This document shows positions 33,384 to 42,658 of a DNA stretch of 53,993 bases, piece after piece. Below the pieces are notes generated by a model, which did no database searches, was not told where the DNA came from, and saw only the letters and a program-made list of their open reading frames with translations. The position numbers and the translations under genes are program-made. The first letter of the stretch is position 1; each line of letters starts with the position of its first letter. Source of the DNA: Alphaproteobacteria bacterium (GTDB taxonomy: Bacteria; Pseudomonadota; Alphaproteobacteria; RF32; CAG-239); NCBI GenBank assembly GCA_017479985.1, contig JAFVBL010000007.1, positions 1 through 53,993 on the forward strand. The letters run 5' to 3'.

Positions 33384-35144
33384 ATGCTGAAAAAACTTTG
33401 TGACAAATTAAAAAACACGCATTTTATACGTGACTACAGTCAAATGTGGCAATATATTCGTCCGTATTGGGGGCGTGCATTGATTGCCGTGTTGATTACT
33501 GTTCCGATTGGTGCGCTTGACGCGGTTATCGCGTGGGCGCTGAAACCGTATATGGACGTTATGATGATCGAGCAGAATACGCAAACACTGTGGATTCCGC
33601 TTGTAATTATTGCTTTTTCCGCATTACAGGGGGTTCTGACTTTTTCGGCAACGTATTGCAATAATTGGGTCGGAAACCGTATTGCCAACGATGTTAAAAT
33701 GACGTTGTTTGAAAAGTTGATGAAATTTGACGCCGGCTTTTTTGATACCAATACTTCCGGTAATATCATTATGCGTTTCAATAATGATGTTGACGCTGCG
33801 TGCAGCGGGCTTTTGAGCAATCTGAAACAGTTTTGCACGCGCTTTTTTTCTTCTGTATCATTGGTTGTTGTGCTGTTCTATAATTCGTGGAAATTGGCGT
33901 TGATTGCCGTCGTAATGCTGTTTTGTGCACTTTTTCCGCTGACACGGGTACGCCGCCGCATTAAGGATATTAACCAAGAAACACTGTTTACCAACGGCGA
34001 AGTAATGACGCATTATAATGAGGCTTACGGCGGCAATCGCATAATCAGCTCATATAATTTGTATGACTATGAATATAAGCGCTTTGACGGCACTTTGACA
34101 CGCGTATTCAAACTCGGTATGAAAATGGTGCAACGCACCGGAATGCTTTCGCCGTTTATGCATTTTGTGGTTTCGCTTGGTATTGCGCTGGTGATATGGA
34201 CAGGCAGCAGCCTGATTTTATCGCATCAAATCACACCGGGAAATTTTGTATCGTTTATTGCCGCGCTTATTCTGCTTTATAATCCGATAAAAAGTATCGG
34301 CAACAGTTTTAATAACGTGCAAGTGGCACTTATGGCGATGGAGCGTGTTTTTGAGCTTCTCGGCAATACACCGGAAATTCGCGACAGAGATGATGCCGTT
34401 GAGTTGACCGGTGTCAATAAGGGGATTGAATATAAGAATGTCGGCTTTGAATATGTGCCGAATAAGCCGGTTTTGCAGAATATCAACTTGAAAATTAAAA
34501 GAGGCGAAACAATAGCGCTTGTCGGCAATTCCGGCGGTGGAAAGTCAACTTTTGTCAGCTTGTTACCGCGTTTTTATGACGTGACGGACGGACAGATTTT
34601 AATTGACGGTCAAGATATTCGCAATTACACGTTAGAATCGCTCAGAGATAAGATTTCTGTTGTGTTTCAGGATAATTTTTTGTTTTCCGGCACAATCCGC
34701 GATAATATTTTGCTCGGCAATGAAAATGCAACGCCGGAAGAGCTTAATCACGCCGTGGAAATGGCTTTTGTGCAAGATTTTTTGAAGAACCTGCCGAAAG
34801 GTTTGGATACGGATATCGGCGAGCGCGGAACGCTTCTTTCGGGCGGACAGCGGCAACGTATAGCCATTGCCCGTGCATTTATCAAAAACGCACCGATTGT
34901 TGTTTTAGACGAGGCGACTTCGGCACTTGACAATAAATCGGAAGCCGTGGTACAAAAAGCAATAGAGAATTTGATGAAAGATCGTACGGTTATTGTGATT
35001 GCTCACCGCTTATCAACAGTTCGTCACGCCGATAAAATAGTCGTGATTAACTATGGCAAAATTGTCGAAAGCGGTACGCACGATGAGCTGGTCAATCAAC
35101 CGGACGGCATATATGCGTCACTTTATAAGGCGCAACTTAAATAG
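33384..35144 (+). CDS. msbA: MsbA-like ABC exporter (transmembrane and ATPase domains fused)
   Basis: A half-transporter of the type that flips lipid A-core across the inner membrane. The 586-residue protein has six membrane helices (about 1-320) and an ATPase with Walker A VGNSGGGKST (about 377-386), LLSGGQRQRIAIARA (about 482-496), Walker B VVLDEATSALD (about 505-515) and AHRLSTV. ATG 33384 has AAAGGAT upstream. The length matches MsbA (about 580). The exact lipid substrate is inferred. Confidence 0.88.
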   Translation: MLKKLCDKLKNTHFIRDYSQMWQYIRPYWGRALIAVLITVPIGALDAVIAWALKPYMDVMMIEQNTQTLWIPLVIIAFSALQGVLTFSATYCNNWVGNRIANDVKMTLFEKLMKFDAGFFDTNTSGNIIMRFNNDVDAACSGLLSNLKQFCTRFFSSVSLVVVLFYNSWKLALIAVVMLFCALFPLTRVRRRIKDINQETLFTNGEVMTHYNEAYGGNRIISSYNLYDYEYKRFDGTLTRVFKLGMKMVQRTGMLSPFMHFVVSLGIALVIWTGSSLILSHQITPGNFVSFIAALILLYNPIKSIGNSFNNVQVALMAMERVFELLGNTPEIRDRDDAVELTGVNKGIEYKNVGFEYVPNKPVLQNINLKIKRGETIALVGNSGGGKSTFVSLLPRFYDVTDGQILIDGQDIRNYTLESLRDKISVVFQDNFLFSGTIRDNILLGNENATPEELNHAVEMAFVQDFLKNLPKGLDTDIGERGTLLSGGQRQRIAIARAFIKNAPIVVLDEATSALDNKSEAVVQKAIENLMKDRTVIVIAHRLSTVRHADKIVVINYGKIVESGTHDELVNQPDGIYASLYKAQLK

Positions 35145-35196
35145 GACAGTTTCAAAAATATAATTAACATATATATTAACTTAAAACTTTATAATT

Positions 35197-36357
35197 ATGA
35201 ACTGGATTAAACGATTGTACTATGCGTGCAAAGTCCGATTCGGCACGTTACAGGTCAAAGAGTTGGAACAGCTTTGTGCAATTTACATTGAGTTTCAGAA
35301 CCCGCTTGAAAAAGCCTCTTGGATTAGTCTTTACGGGTGGAAAAAAGTGACACGCCGTGACAGCAAATATTTGTTGGAAAAGTATTTGCAATATCACACG
35401 GCTGACGAAGGTTTGCTGAAAGCCGATTGGCTTTTGAAAAACGAGCATATTCGTCACGCTTATTTGCACGGTTTGTGCTTGCGTCCGATTCCGCTCACCG
35501 CCGCCGAAGAAGATTGGATTCTGAACTGCGGCGAGGCGGGAGCAATGCGCTGTCTGAAATATCCGCTGAGCGAAGCGAGTGAACTCAAATTGCTTAGAAA
35601 CGGAGATTTCAAAATGATGTATAACTATGTTATCTGTCACGTTTTGAGCGCGGCCGGCGAAGCTTTTTTGGCTGCGTCGGCTTCTGACAATGCGTATCCG
35701 TATCGAGCCGCCGAATATCGCAAGATACTTAAGCGCTATTTTGAATTACGGAAAGACTTTTATCACGATAAGCTCTTTACTTCTTTTGAAGCACAATGGG
35801 CTTTGTTTGCCGATGAACGCAACAAGGAATTTATCTTTGAGGTCATTGAGCAGTGCAATATGGATGATTTCGTGTTGGAAAATGCCATTATCCGCCGTAT
35901 GGCTTGGGGAATGTCACCGGAGTATTTGATGTGGTATCTGTCGTACAGCTATGTTGCCGACAAGGATTTGATTGCCGAGTTGCTTGAAAAAGGCCTGTCC
36001 GAGCACTTGCGCGATATGATTGCCGTTTCCGAGCAACGCCGTGCCATACACGAGATTGTAAAAAACTCATTGCTGTTTTTCTCTGATGACTGGCGTGATG
36101 ACGAGCGCGAAGCATATTGTAAATTTGATCGCGAAGATGATGCCAAAAAGCGCCATTCTGATTTGGAAGAATTTTTGAGACCGCGTTTTAAAAAAGGTCT
36201 GATTTCGCCGGCAATGTCGGCTTGGGTTGCCGCACGCTGTCCCGAGCTTGCCAAAGAGGTACAGCTCAATTTGACGCGCTTTGAAGAACGGGTGTTGAGC
36301 CGAATGGCATTCATTAACCCGCTTGATTTTCATCATTGCAACGCAAACGTTTACTGA
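35197..36357 (+). CDS. Unknown protein, 386 aa, helix-rich
   Basis: The frame starts at ATG 35197 in an AT-rich leader with no Shine-Dalgarno and follows msbA by 52 bp. The product is soluble and almost entirely helical, with many charged residues and regular LEKYLQYH/LLKADWLL-like helices, suggesting a repeat (HEAT or TPR-like) scaffold. No catalytic motif is seen. It ends at a strong terminator. Confidence 0.7.
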   Translation: MNWIKRLYYACKVRFGTLQVKELEQLCAIYIEFQNPLEKASWISLYGWKKVTRRDSKYLLEKYLQYHTADEGLLKADWLLKNEHIRHAYLHGLCLRPIPLTAAEEDWILNCGEAGAMRCLKYPLSEASELKLLRNGDFKMMYNYVICHVLSAAGEAFLAASASDNAYPYRAAEYRKILKRYFELRKDFYHDKLFTSFEAQWALFADERNKEFIFEVIEQCNMDDFVLENAIIRRMAWGMSPEYLMWYLSYSYVADKDLIAELLEKGLSEHLRDMIAVSEQRRAIHEIVKNSLLFFSDDWRDDEREAYCKFDREDDAKKRHSDLEEFLRPRFKKGLISPAMSAWVAARCPELAKEVQLNLTRFEERVLSRMAFINPLDFHHCNANVY

Positions 36358-36360
36358 AGA

Positions 36361-36400
36361 AAAAAAGACGTTTCCTTAATTTTAGGGGAACGTCTTTTTT
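36361..36400. terminator. Rho-independent terminator
   Basis: AAAAAAGACGTTTCC and GGGGAACGTCTTTTTT form a stem with G-U pairs around a short loop. A-run and T-run on either side make it bidirectional, between the convergent genes at 36357 and 36533. Confidence 0.85.
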
Positions 36401-36412
36401 TGTGAATAGTTT

Positions 36413-36512
36413 TGTGCAAAATATGTTGATACAATGTAAATAAATCTGTTGAAATGTCAGTGAAATATTTGCTGAAACAATGTGTACAAATCTGTGGATA
36501 AATTGTGGACAA
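36413..36512 (-). other. Cluster of DnaA-box-like sites
   Basis: Four co-oriented matches to TTNTNCACA are read on the minus strand: TTTTGCACA (36421-36413), TTGTACACA (36489-36481), TTATCCACA (36501-36493, a perfect consensus) and TTGTCCACA (36512-36504). The last three are spaced 11-12 bp apart. The same 130-bp gap contains an imperfect 26-bp direct repeat (starts 36427 and 36473). It resembles an origin or DnaA-binding region, but no dnaA or other origin-linked gene is in the window. Confidence 0.5.
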
Positions 36513-36532
36513 GCTTATTGAAAAGCAGGGGA

Positions 36533-38104
36533 TTATTTGGTACATAAACTGTACACAACCTTGAGAGCATCGGCAGCAGATGAAGTGATTCCGCCCGCAT
36601 AACCGGCACCTTCGCCGCACGGATAAAGCCCCCTGATATTGCTCTGCATTGTTCCGTCACGCACAATTCGCACCGGCGATGAACTGCGCGTTTCCACACC
36701 GGTTAAAACGGCATCGTACGCATCATAACCGCGCAACTTTTTTGCCATTTCAGCAATTCCGGCACGCATTGCATTGGCAATTTCCGGCGGATAAAGTGCA
36801 GAAAAATCACTCCAAACAACCGTCGGTTTGTAACTCGGTTCAACATCTCCGCCGTGTGTACTTGCTTTTGTTTGCAAAAAATCGCCGACAAGCTGTGCCG
36901 GTGCGCAATAATTTTTGCCGCCCAAAACAAACGCGCGCTCTTCCAACTTGCGCTGAAAATACATACCGGCAAGCGGGTGCGGACTCGCAAAATCTTCTGT
37001 GCCGACACCGACCAAAAGTGCGGCATTGGCATTTTCCTTATTGCGCGCAAATTCGCTCATACCGTTGGTCACAACGCGTCTTTTTTCAGACGCCGCCGCA
37101 ACCACCGTGCCCCCCGGACACATACAAAACGTATATGCAGAACGCCCGTTTGGCAAATGCACCGCCAACTTATAATCCGCTGCGCCCAAATACGGATTTT
37201 GGGCCGCCGCGCCGTATTGTGCTTTGTTAATCGCAATCTGCTTATGTTCAATCCGTGCACCGACTGAAAACGGCTTTTGTGTCATATATACGCCGAAACG
37301 ATGCAACATTTCAAATGTATCGCGCGCACTGTGTCCGATGGCAAGAAACAGGCGATTCGCCGGCAATTCGTACGTTTCTTCATTGTGATAAATCTTAATT
37401 GCGACAAGTTGTGAATCTTTGATAATCAAACCGTCAAGTCTGCTGTTAAAGCGGTATTCTCCGCCGAGAGTTTCTATTTTTTTGCGGATATTACGCACTA
37501 CAATCCGCAGATTATCCGTGCCGATATGCGGCTTTGCCAAATAGAGGATTTCCGCCGGTGCACCTGCCGCATAAAGTTCGTGCATTACTTTGGTTGTGAA
37601 CGTATCTTTTTTGATTCCGCTCATCAGCTTGCCGTCAGAAAATGTGCCGGCACCGCCTTCACCGAATTGCACGTTTGTTTCGGTGTCCAATATGCCGGTT
37701 TTCCAAAATGTATCCACTTTTTTCTGCCGCGTTTCAACATCGGCGCCGCGTTCCAGTATAATCGGGCGCAGACCGGCCTCAGCCAAAGCCAAACCGGCAA
37801 ACATTCCGGCCGGTCCGCTGCCGACCACCACCGGACGCGTGCCGTTATCTTTAATTTTGAAAATCAACTTTTCTTCCGGAGATAAAACCTCAATATCTTT
37901 ATCTGTCGGAATTTGTGTTGCAATGTTGCAATCAACGCTGTACACAAAATGAACATTCTGCTTGTTACGCGCATCTATCGATTTTTTGGATATGCGAAAA
38001 TCGTGCAAATCTTTCGGTTGGCACAGCAATTTTTCGGCAGTTTCTTTTTTTAATTTTTCGATTGTGCTGTTAAGCGGTTGTTTAATATTATTGATACGCA
38101 GCAT
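36533..38104 (-). CDS. FAD-dependent dehydrogenase (COG2509-type flavoprotein)
   Basis: A large flavoprotein (523 aa) with an N-terminal accessory region, then the FAD-binding VVVGSGPAGMFAGLALAEAG (about 105-125), a NVQFGEGGAGTFSDGKL block and a C-terminal GLYPCGEGAGYAGGI. The start is ATG 38104 with GAGGAAAT upstream; an earlier ATG at 38188 adds a hydrophobic segment unlike the family. Substrate is unknown; family members are annotated as NAD(P)/FAD-dependent oxidoreductases. Confidence 0.82.
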   Translation of the reverse strand: MLRINNIKQPLNSTIEKLKKETAEKLLCQPKDLHDFRISKKSIDARNKQNVHFVYSVDCNIATQIPTDKDIEVLSPEEKLIFKIKDNGTRPVVVGSGPAGMFAGLALAEAGLRPIILERGADVETRQKKVDTFWKTGILDTETNVQFGEGGAGTFSDGKLMSGIKKDTFTTKVMHELYAAGAPAEILYLAKPHIGTDNLRIVVRNIRKKIETLGGEYRFNSRLDGLIIKDSQLVAIKIYHNEETYELPANRLFLAIGHSARDTFEMLHRFGVYMTQKPFSVGARIEHKQIAINKAQYGAAAQNPYLGAADYKLAVHLPNGRSAYTFCMCPGGTVVAAASEKRRVVTNGMSEFARNKENANAALLVGVGTEDFASPHPLAGMYFQRKLEERAFVLGGKNYCAPAQLVGDFLQTKASTHGGDVEPSYKPTVVWSDFSALYPPEIANAMRAGIAEMAKKLRGYDAYDAVLTGVETRSSSPVRIVRDGTMQSNIRGLYPCGEGAGYAGGITSSAADALKVVYSLCTK

Positions 38105-38218
38105 ATTTCCTCTCAATGCCGCAAGCATACACCTTAAAAAACAAATCCGCAACCATTCTTTAAGAAAAAGATTGATTTTATCATACATTCATATATTTTA
38201 ATTTACGAGGAAAATTAA

Positions 38219-38716
38219 ATGTCAACCTGTTTGATATTGGGAAATATATTTTCATTACTGTCGGCGGTATGTATTGCTGTATCGGTGCTTAAAAAAAATA
38301 AAAATGACTTAATTTTATGGCAAGTCATTGATGTTATATTCTGTATCTTATCAAATATAGCTTTATATACGTATGCCGCATTGACAACAAATTCGATTGC
38401 GCTTATTCGCAACATTTTGGCATATAAAAATAAACTGACCAAGCAGTTAACCTGTATTTTGCTGGTATTGTGCATTTTTGTCGGTTTATGGGCAAACAAT
38501 CGCGGTATAATCGGTTTATTTCCGATTATTGCTTCCGCAAGTTACACCGTGTGTATGTATATAACCCGAAACGAACAGCAGATGCGTTGGGCTTTAGTTT
38601 CAAATTTGGCTCTGTGGTTTGTGCACGATTTTTATGTTCAGGCATATCCTTCGGCTTTTATGGATTTGGCATTGAGTGTCTGGACCGCACTTCAGATTTA
38701 TAAGCACAGAAAATAG
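38219..38716 (+). CDS. YgjV-like membrane protein
   Basis: A 165-residue protein with five to six hydrophobic segments and the YgjV pattern: short paired helices, FPIIASASYTVCMYITRNEQQMRW and a WFVHDFYVQA block near residue 140. ATG 38219 has ACGAGG upstream. The gene ends 1 bp before the convergent membrane gene. The function of the YgjV family is not known. Confidence 0.7.
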   Translation: MSTCLILGNIFSLLSAVCIAVSVLKKNKNDLILWQVIDVIFCILSNIALYTYAALTTNSIALIRNILAYKNKLTKQLTCILLVLCIFVGLWANNRGIIGLFPIIASASYTVCMYITRNEQQMRWALVSNLALWFVHDFYVQAYPSAFMDLALSVWTALQIYKHRK

Positions 38717-39019
38717 CTATTTTTCTTCCGGCTGTTGGCGAAACATATCCCAGAGCGCGCGCCGATACATAAAAAGATTGATTAACCCGAGCGCAAACGC
38801 CAATCCGCCGAACACATACAAAAAGAAATACCAATTAAAAGTGTCGGCTGCCAACATAACATCTTGATTTTTAATGCGTAAAGCAAACAAAGCGCCGGCC
38901 GTCAGGAAAGCCGAACCGATAAACGCCGCCGTCCAAATTTTTCGTACCAAAACCCTTTTGCCGGTAACGGCGGTAATGACATAAATAAAAAGCAAAGCCG
39001 CAAAAACATAAATTTCCAT
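38717..39019 (-). CDS. Small membrane protein, 100 aa
   Basis: Three hydrophobic segments (about 4-22, 30-48 and 62-83), with a basic C-terminal tail (MYRRALWDMFRQQPEEK). ATG 39019 has a GGAG site upstream. No family is recognised. Confidence 0.7.
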   Translation of the reverse strand: MEIYVFAALLFIYVITAVTGKRVLVRKIWTAAFIGSAFLTAGALFALRIKNQDVMLAADTFNWYFFLYVFGGLAFALGLINLFMYRRALWDMFRQQPEEK

Positions 39020-39075
39020 TTTCTTCTCCTTGTTCAGAGAAAAATAATCACGGCGATGCAGATTTCAAGAATACA

Positions 39076-39104
39076 AAAACGGCCGGAAGCTGTCCGACCG
39101 TTTT
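39076..39104 (-). terminator. Rho-independent terminator
   Basis: On the minus strand AAAACGGTCGG and CCGGCCGTTTT form an 11-bp stem with one G-U, followed by TTG. It closes the lipoprotein gene ending at 39110. Confidence 0.7.
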
Positions 39105-39109
39105 GAAGA

Positions 39110-39697
39110 TTATTTCAATTCCGCCCGAATCTGTGGCGCTTCGTTATTGATTTTCTGCCGTATTTTTATCATAGCGCTTTTCATATTCTCTGCCGCAACT
39201 TTACGCCACGCAGCATCGGCAGCATAGCCCCAATACAACGCAACATATTCCGTATCAGATACACTTTCTGTATAGCGCCGGATAACATCTCTGCGTTTAT
39301 TTAGAATCAGCACTTCGATTTCTAGTTTTTGGTCAAAATAATTTGCAGGCAAACCGATTAAAGGCGGTAAATTAAAAAGAAACGGAGAAATGCGGCAAAG
39401 CTTGCACATTGTTACACCCTCAAAATTGATTCGCATCGTTATAATGCCTTTTTTCTTGCCGGTCTGCTCCATAATATTTTCACGCACTTCTTTGGTGAAA
39501 ATATTAACGGCATCGGCAACGCGTATATCCTTCCTTTCATTATATACTGCACGAATACTCGCATAATCCGGCTTTATTTCCAAAATCGGTAATAAACGAT
39601 TGTTCGGTTGAATGGTCGGATTTAAGTCATCATAGCTCAGCAGTCGGCACGAAGATAAAAACAACAATCCGATAACAAGCGCAACAAATTTCCGCAT
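39110..39697 (-). CDS. Lipoprotein of unknown function, 195 aa
   Basis: A lipoprotein signal ends in LSSC (C17). The mature part is soluble, with two further cysteines (MCKLCRISP, residues about 99-107), a hydrophobic LFNLPPLIGLPANYF segment and a C-terminal amphipathic helix. ATG 39697 follows an AAAGGAAC-type site. It lies between recA and the small membrane gene on the same strand but with its own terminator. No domain is recognised. Confidence 0.72.
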   Translation of the reverse strand: MRKFVALVIGLLFLSSCRLLSYDDLNPTIQPNNRLLPILEIKPDYASIRAVYNERKDIRVADAVNIFTKEVRENIMEQTGKKKGIITMRINFEGVTMCKLCRISPFLFNLPPLIGLPANYFDQKLEIEVLILNKRRDVIRRYTESVSDTEYVALYWGYAADAAWRKVAAENMKSAMIKIRQKINNEAPQIRAELK

Positions 39698-39735
39698 TGT
39701 TCGTTCCTTTAAGTCTTATGGGAAAACGAAGACAC

Positions 39736-40767
39736 TCAGTCTTCGTCACCCATCGGCTCGTTTTCATCACCAATCATTTCTGTTGTCAAGTGACCGGCAT
39801 CGGCACGAATTTTCTTTTCTATTTCATCGGCAATCTGCGGATTCTGCTTTAAGAAATTCTTGGCATTTTCGCGTCCCTGACCGATTTTATCGCCGTTATA
39901 GGAGAACCACGCCCCCGATTTTTCGACAATCCCCGATTTTACACCCAAATCAATGAGTTCTCCGGTTTTGGAGATTCCCTCGCCGTACATAATATCAAAG
40001 TCAACTGTTTTGAACGGCGGCGCCACTTTGTTTTTAACAATCTTGACGCGGGTTTGTGAACCGATGACGTCATCTTTGTCCTTAATCGCACCGATTCGGC
40101 GAATGTCAATACGTACCGAAGCATAGAATTTGAGGGCATTACCGCCGGTTGTTGTTTCCGGATTGCCGAACATAACACCGATTTTCATACGGATTTGGTT
40201 AATAAAGATAATCAGTGTATTTGAGCGTGCCACGGTTGCCGTTAATTTACGTAAAGCCTGACTCATCAAGCGGGCCTGTAAGCCCATATGCGAATCACCC
40301 ATTTCGCCTTCCAATTCAGCCTTTGGAACAAGGGCGGCCACCGAATCGACCACCATTACATCAATGGCGCCGGAACGCACCAATGTATCGGCAATTTCAA
40401 GCGCCTGTTCACCGGAATCCGGTTGTGATACCAACAGATTCTCTACATCTACGCCGATTTTTTTTGCATACGACGGGTCAAGCGCGTGCTCGGCATCAAT
40501 AAAGGCACACGTACCGCCGGTTTTTTGTGCTTGTGCAATTACACTCAGAGCCAATGTAGTTTTACCGGAGCTTTCCGGACCGTAAATTTCAATAATACGT
40601 CCCTTCGGCATACCGCCGATACCAAGCGCAATATCTATCCCCAAAGAGCCTGTGGAAATTGCTTCAATATCAATATTCGTATTTTGCCCCAAACGCATAA
40701 TCGAACCTTTACCGAAGGCTTTTTCGATTTGGCTTAAGGCGGCGTCCAACGCTTTATCTTTTTCCAT
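39736..40767 (-). CDS. recA: Recombinase RecA
   Basis: RecA forms filaments on single-stranded DNA, catalyses strand exchange and triggers LexA cleavage. The 343-residue protein has Walker A GPESSGKT (63-70), the core [19 protein letters not shown], the L2-region [12 protein letters not shown] and an acidic C-terminus ([11 protein letters not shown]). ATG 40767 has GGGGAAAT upstream. A GTTC-N7-GTTC SOS box lies about 95 bp upstream. Confidence 0.97.
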   Translation of the reverse strand: MEKDKALDAALSQIEKAFGKGSIMRLGQNTNIDIEAISTGSLGIDIALGIGGMPKGRIIEIYGPESSGKTTLALSVIAQAQKTGGTCAFIDAEHALDPSYAKKIGVDVENLLVSQPDSGEQALEIADTLVRSGAIDVMVVDSVAALVPKAELEGEMGDSHMGLQARLMSQALRKLTATVARSNTLIIFINQIRMKIGVMFGNPETTTGGNALKFYASVRIDIRRIGAIKDKDDVIGSQTRVKIVKNKVAPPFKTVDFDIMYGEGISKTGELIDLGVKSGIVEKSGAWFSYNGDKIGQGRENAKNFLKQNPQIADEIEKKIRADAGHLTTEMIGDENEPMGDED

Positions 40768-40860
40768 ATTATTTCCCCAAAAAGTTTATCTGTTTCTTTT
40801 ATGGCGTATTCTTTGCAAAAACTCAAACAAAGAATACATTTATCCGCTGAAATGTATATT

Positions 40861-40875
40861 GTTCTATTTTTGTTC
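40861..40875. promoter_or_regulatory. Alphaproteobacterial-type SOS box (LexA site)
   Basis: GTTC (40861-40864), 7 bases and GTTC (40872-40875), the direct-repeat consensus bound by LexA in Alphaproteobacteria, in the divergent gap between recA and the HD-domain gene at 40976. Confidence 0.75.
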
Positions 40876-40975
40876 TTATTTCAAGATTTATTTTACAAGT
40901 TGTGAATAAATCGTTAAACTTTTTGTGATTTTTTTGCAATATGCTACAACAAACAGAAAATTGAGGAGAGAAAAT

Positions 40976-41788
40976 ATGCTTAAATCAGCAATGGAACTGC
41001 TTTATTTGCAATATCGGCAATGTATGGAAGTTGTGAAAAACGACAAATTTTACAGTTATTATGCTGAAGAAAAAATCCGCCATTCGTTACAGGTTGCCGG
41101 TGCCGGTAACTATTTGGTGCGGCACATTGAGTGGCTGAAAAATAAATCTGCAGAATACGTTGAAATGGTGTGCACAGCCGTTTTGTTACACGATGTTTGC
41201 CGTTTTTCCGAAATTGTCAAGCTGTATCACAATGTCAGTCAGTATGATCACGGTGTTGCAGCGTATGAGTTTTTGAGGCACACGCCGTTGTTTGATGATA
41301 TCCGAATCCGTTTGCCGATTAAGCATCACGGGCATTTGATTGAAGCTCTTTATGCCGATTCCGAATATCAAAGTTTGTCCGATGACTTACGCGATGAGGT
41401 GCAAAAAATTTGTTTTATTGTGCGTGATGCCGATAAAATTGCCAACTTTAATATGGTAACGCACGAACCGTATTTTCTGCCGTTGTTTATGGATATCGAC
41501 CGTGAATTGACCGCTGAAGATTTGGCAATATCCGACCACGTATGGCAAACCGCATTTGAGGAAAACACCGTACCTTACCCGTTTCATACTGTCGGTGATC
41601 GCGTTACCTCATTTTTATCGTGGTATATGGATATCAACTATCGTGCGGCACTTGATTATTGCGATAAGCTCGGTGTAACCGACTTAATGTTTGCAATGTA
41701 CGATAAGTATTGCGGCGATACGGCTTTTAAGCAAAAATATGTACCGTTTGTGAAAAATTATTTGCAAACACACGATTTTATAAAGTGA
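40976..41788 (+). CDS. HD-domain metal-dependent phosphohydrolase
   Basis: The 270-residue protein has the HD motifs: RHSLQVAGAGNYL, then VLLHDVCRF (HD), KHHGHLIE and RDADKIANF. ATG 40976 has GAGGAGAG upstream; an earlier in-frame ATG is not preferred. It would hydrolyse a nucleotide or phosphoester in the cytoplasm; the substrate is unknown. It shares the divergent gap with recA and may be influenced by the SOS box. Confidence 0.82.
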   Translation: MLKSAMELLYLQYRQCMEVVKNDKFYSYYAEEKIRHSLQVAGAGNYLVRHIEWLKNKSAEYVEMVCTAVLLHDVCRFSEIVKLYHNVSQYDHGVAAYEFLRHTPLFDDIRIRLPIKHHGHLIEALYADSEYQSLSDDLRDEVQKICFIVRDADKIANFNMVTHEPYFLPLFMDIDRELTAEDLAISDHVWQTAFEENTVPYPFHTVGDRVTSFLSWYMDINYRAALDYCDKLGVTDLMFAMYDKYCGDTAFKQKYVPFVKNYLQTHDFIK

Positions 41789-41816
41789 TTCTTTACTTTT
41801 TTATCTGTCAAAGATA

Positions 41817-41845
41817 TTGACAAATTCTGCTTGCGGGGTTATATC
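41817..41845 (+). promoter_or_regulatory. Sigma-70 promoter of the YfbR-like gene
   Basis: TTGACA (41817-41822), a 17-bp spacer and TATATC (41840-41845). The leader then begins with a 16-nt block (41855-41870) that recurs in the nag insertion. Confidence 0.65.
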
Positions 41846-41874
41846 GCAAGTAGAAACATCAATTATTTAGAATT

Positions 41875-42420
41875 ATGAAGAAAAAGCAGATTTTGAATTT
41901 AGCCCGTATTTTGGGCAGTATGAAACAGGTAAAACGTACGGGATGGATCAGGCGCAGAGTCATCAATCCCGAAAGCGATGCCGAACATTCTTACAGCTTG
42001 GCAATGCTCGTGATGTTGTTTGCACCGGCAAACCTCGATAAATTGAAGTGTTTGCAGCTTGCGCTTATTCACGATTTGCCGGAAATTTACTGCGGGGATA
42101 TCACCCCGGGTGAATTGGATCTCGCAAAGAAAGCCGAGTTGGAAAAAAATGCAATGGCGATGGTTGTTCGTGATTTGGATTTACCGCAGTTGCAGGAGTT
42201 GTTTGATGAGTATGAGAATCATACAACGCCGGAAGCGCAATTTGTATGGGTAATGGATAGGCTCGACAATGTGTTTACGGCGCGTATGTATCAGAATACA
42301 CTGCGGATTCAACTTGTTCAGGAGTTTGCGGACAGTGCCTTTGAACGTTTGTATTATCTTAAAGATGCCGAATTACGTGCCGAGCTTGATAAAGTTCTTG
42401 CCGTATTGGCGCAAAGGTGA
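41875..42420 (+). CDS. HD-domain 5'-nucleotidase of the YfbR type
   Basis: A 181-residue HD-domain protein: RRVINPESDAEHSYSLAMLVM, ALIHDLPEIYCGDITPGE (HD with the E/D cluster) and WVMDRLDN. YfbR-type enzymes dephosphorylate deoxynucleoside 5'-monophosphates. ATG 41875 lacks a Shine-Dalgarno; the AT-rich leader ends ...TTAGAATTATG. A terminator at 42453 makes it a one-gene unit. Confidence 0.82.
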   Translation: MKKKQILNLARILGSMKQVKRTGWIRRRVINPESDAEHSYSLAMLVMLFAPANLDKLKCLQLALIHDLPEIYCGDITPGELDLAKKAELEKNAMAMVVRDLDLPQLQELFDEYENHTTPEAQFVWVMDRLDNVFTARMYQNTLRIQLVQEFADSAFERLYYLKDAELRAELDKVLAVLAQR

Positions 42421-42452
42421 GTGTTCCGGTATCTGCACGTATCAGTCAAAGC

Positions 42453-42484
42453 AAAACCCCGACGGCACATCTCGTCGGGGTTTT
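42453..42484 (+). terminator. Rho-independent terminator
   Basis: AAAACCCCGACG and CGTCGGGGTTTT form a perfect 12-bp stem with an 8-nt loop, and a T-run ends the stem. Confidence 0.9.
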
Positions 42485-42658
42485 GGGTGATAAACATATC
42501 GGATAAACAATAATCAGGTCATACCTTGAAACAAAGGCTGACTTTATAAGAATTGGAAATACCCGTGACTATTACATCATAAAATAATCATAACAGAATA
42601 TATGCATAAAAACGAAAATTTAACCAAAAACGTTTATTATGGCAATAAGGAGAAAAAG

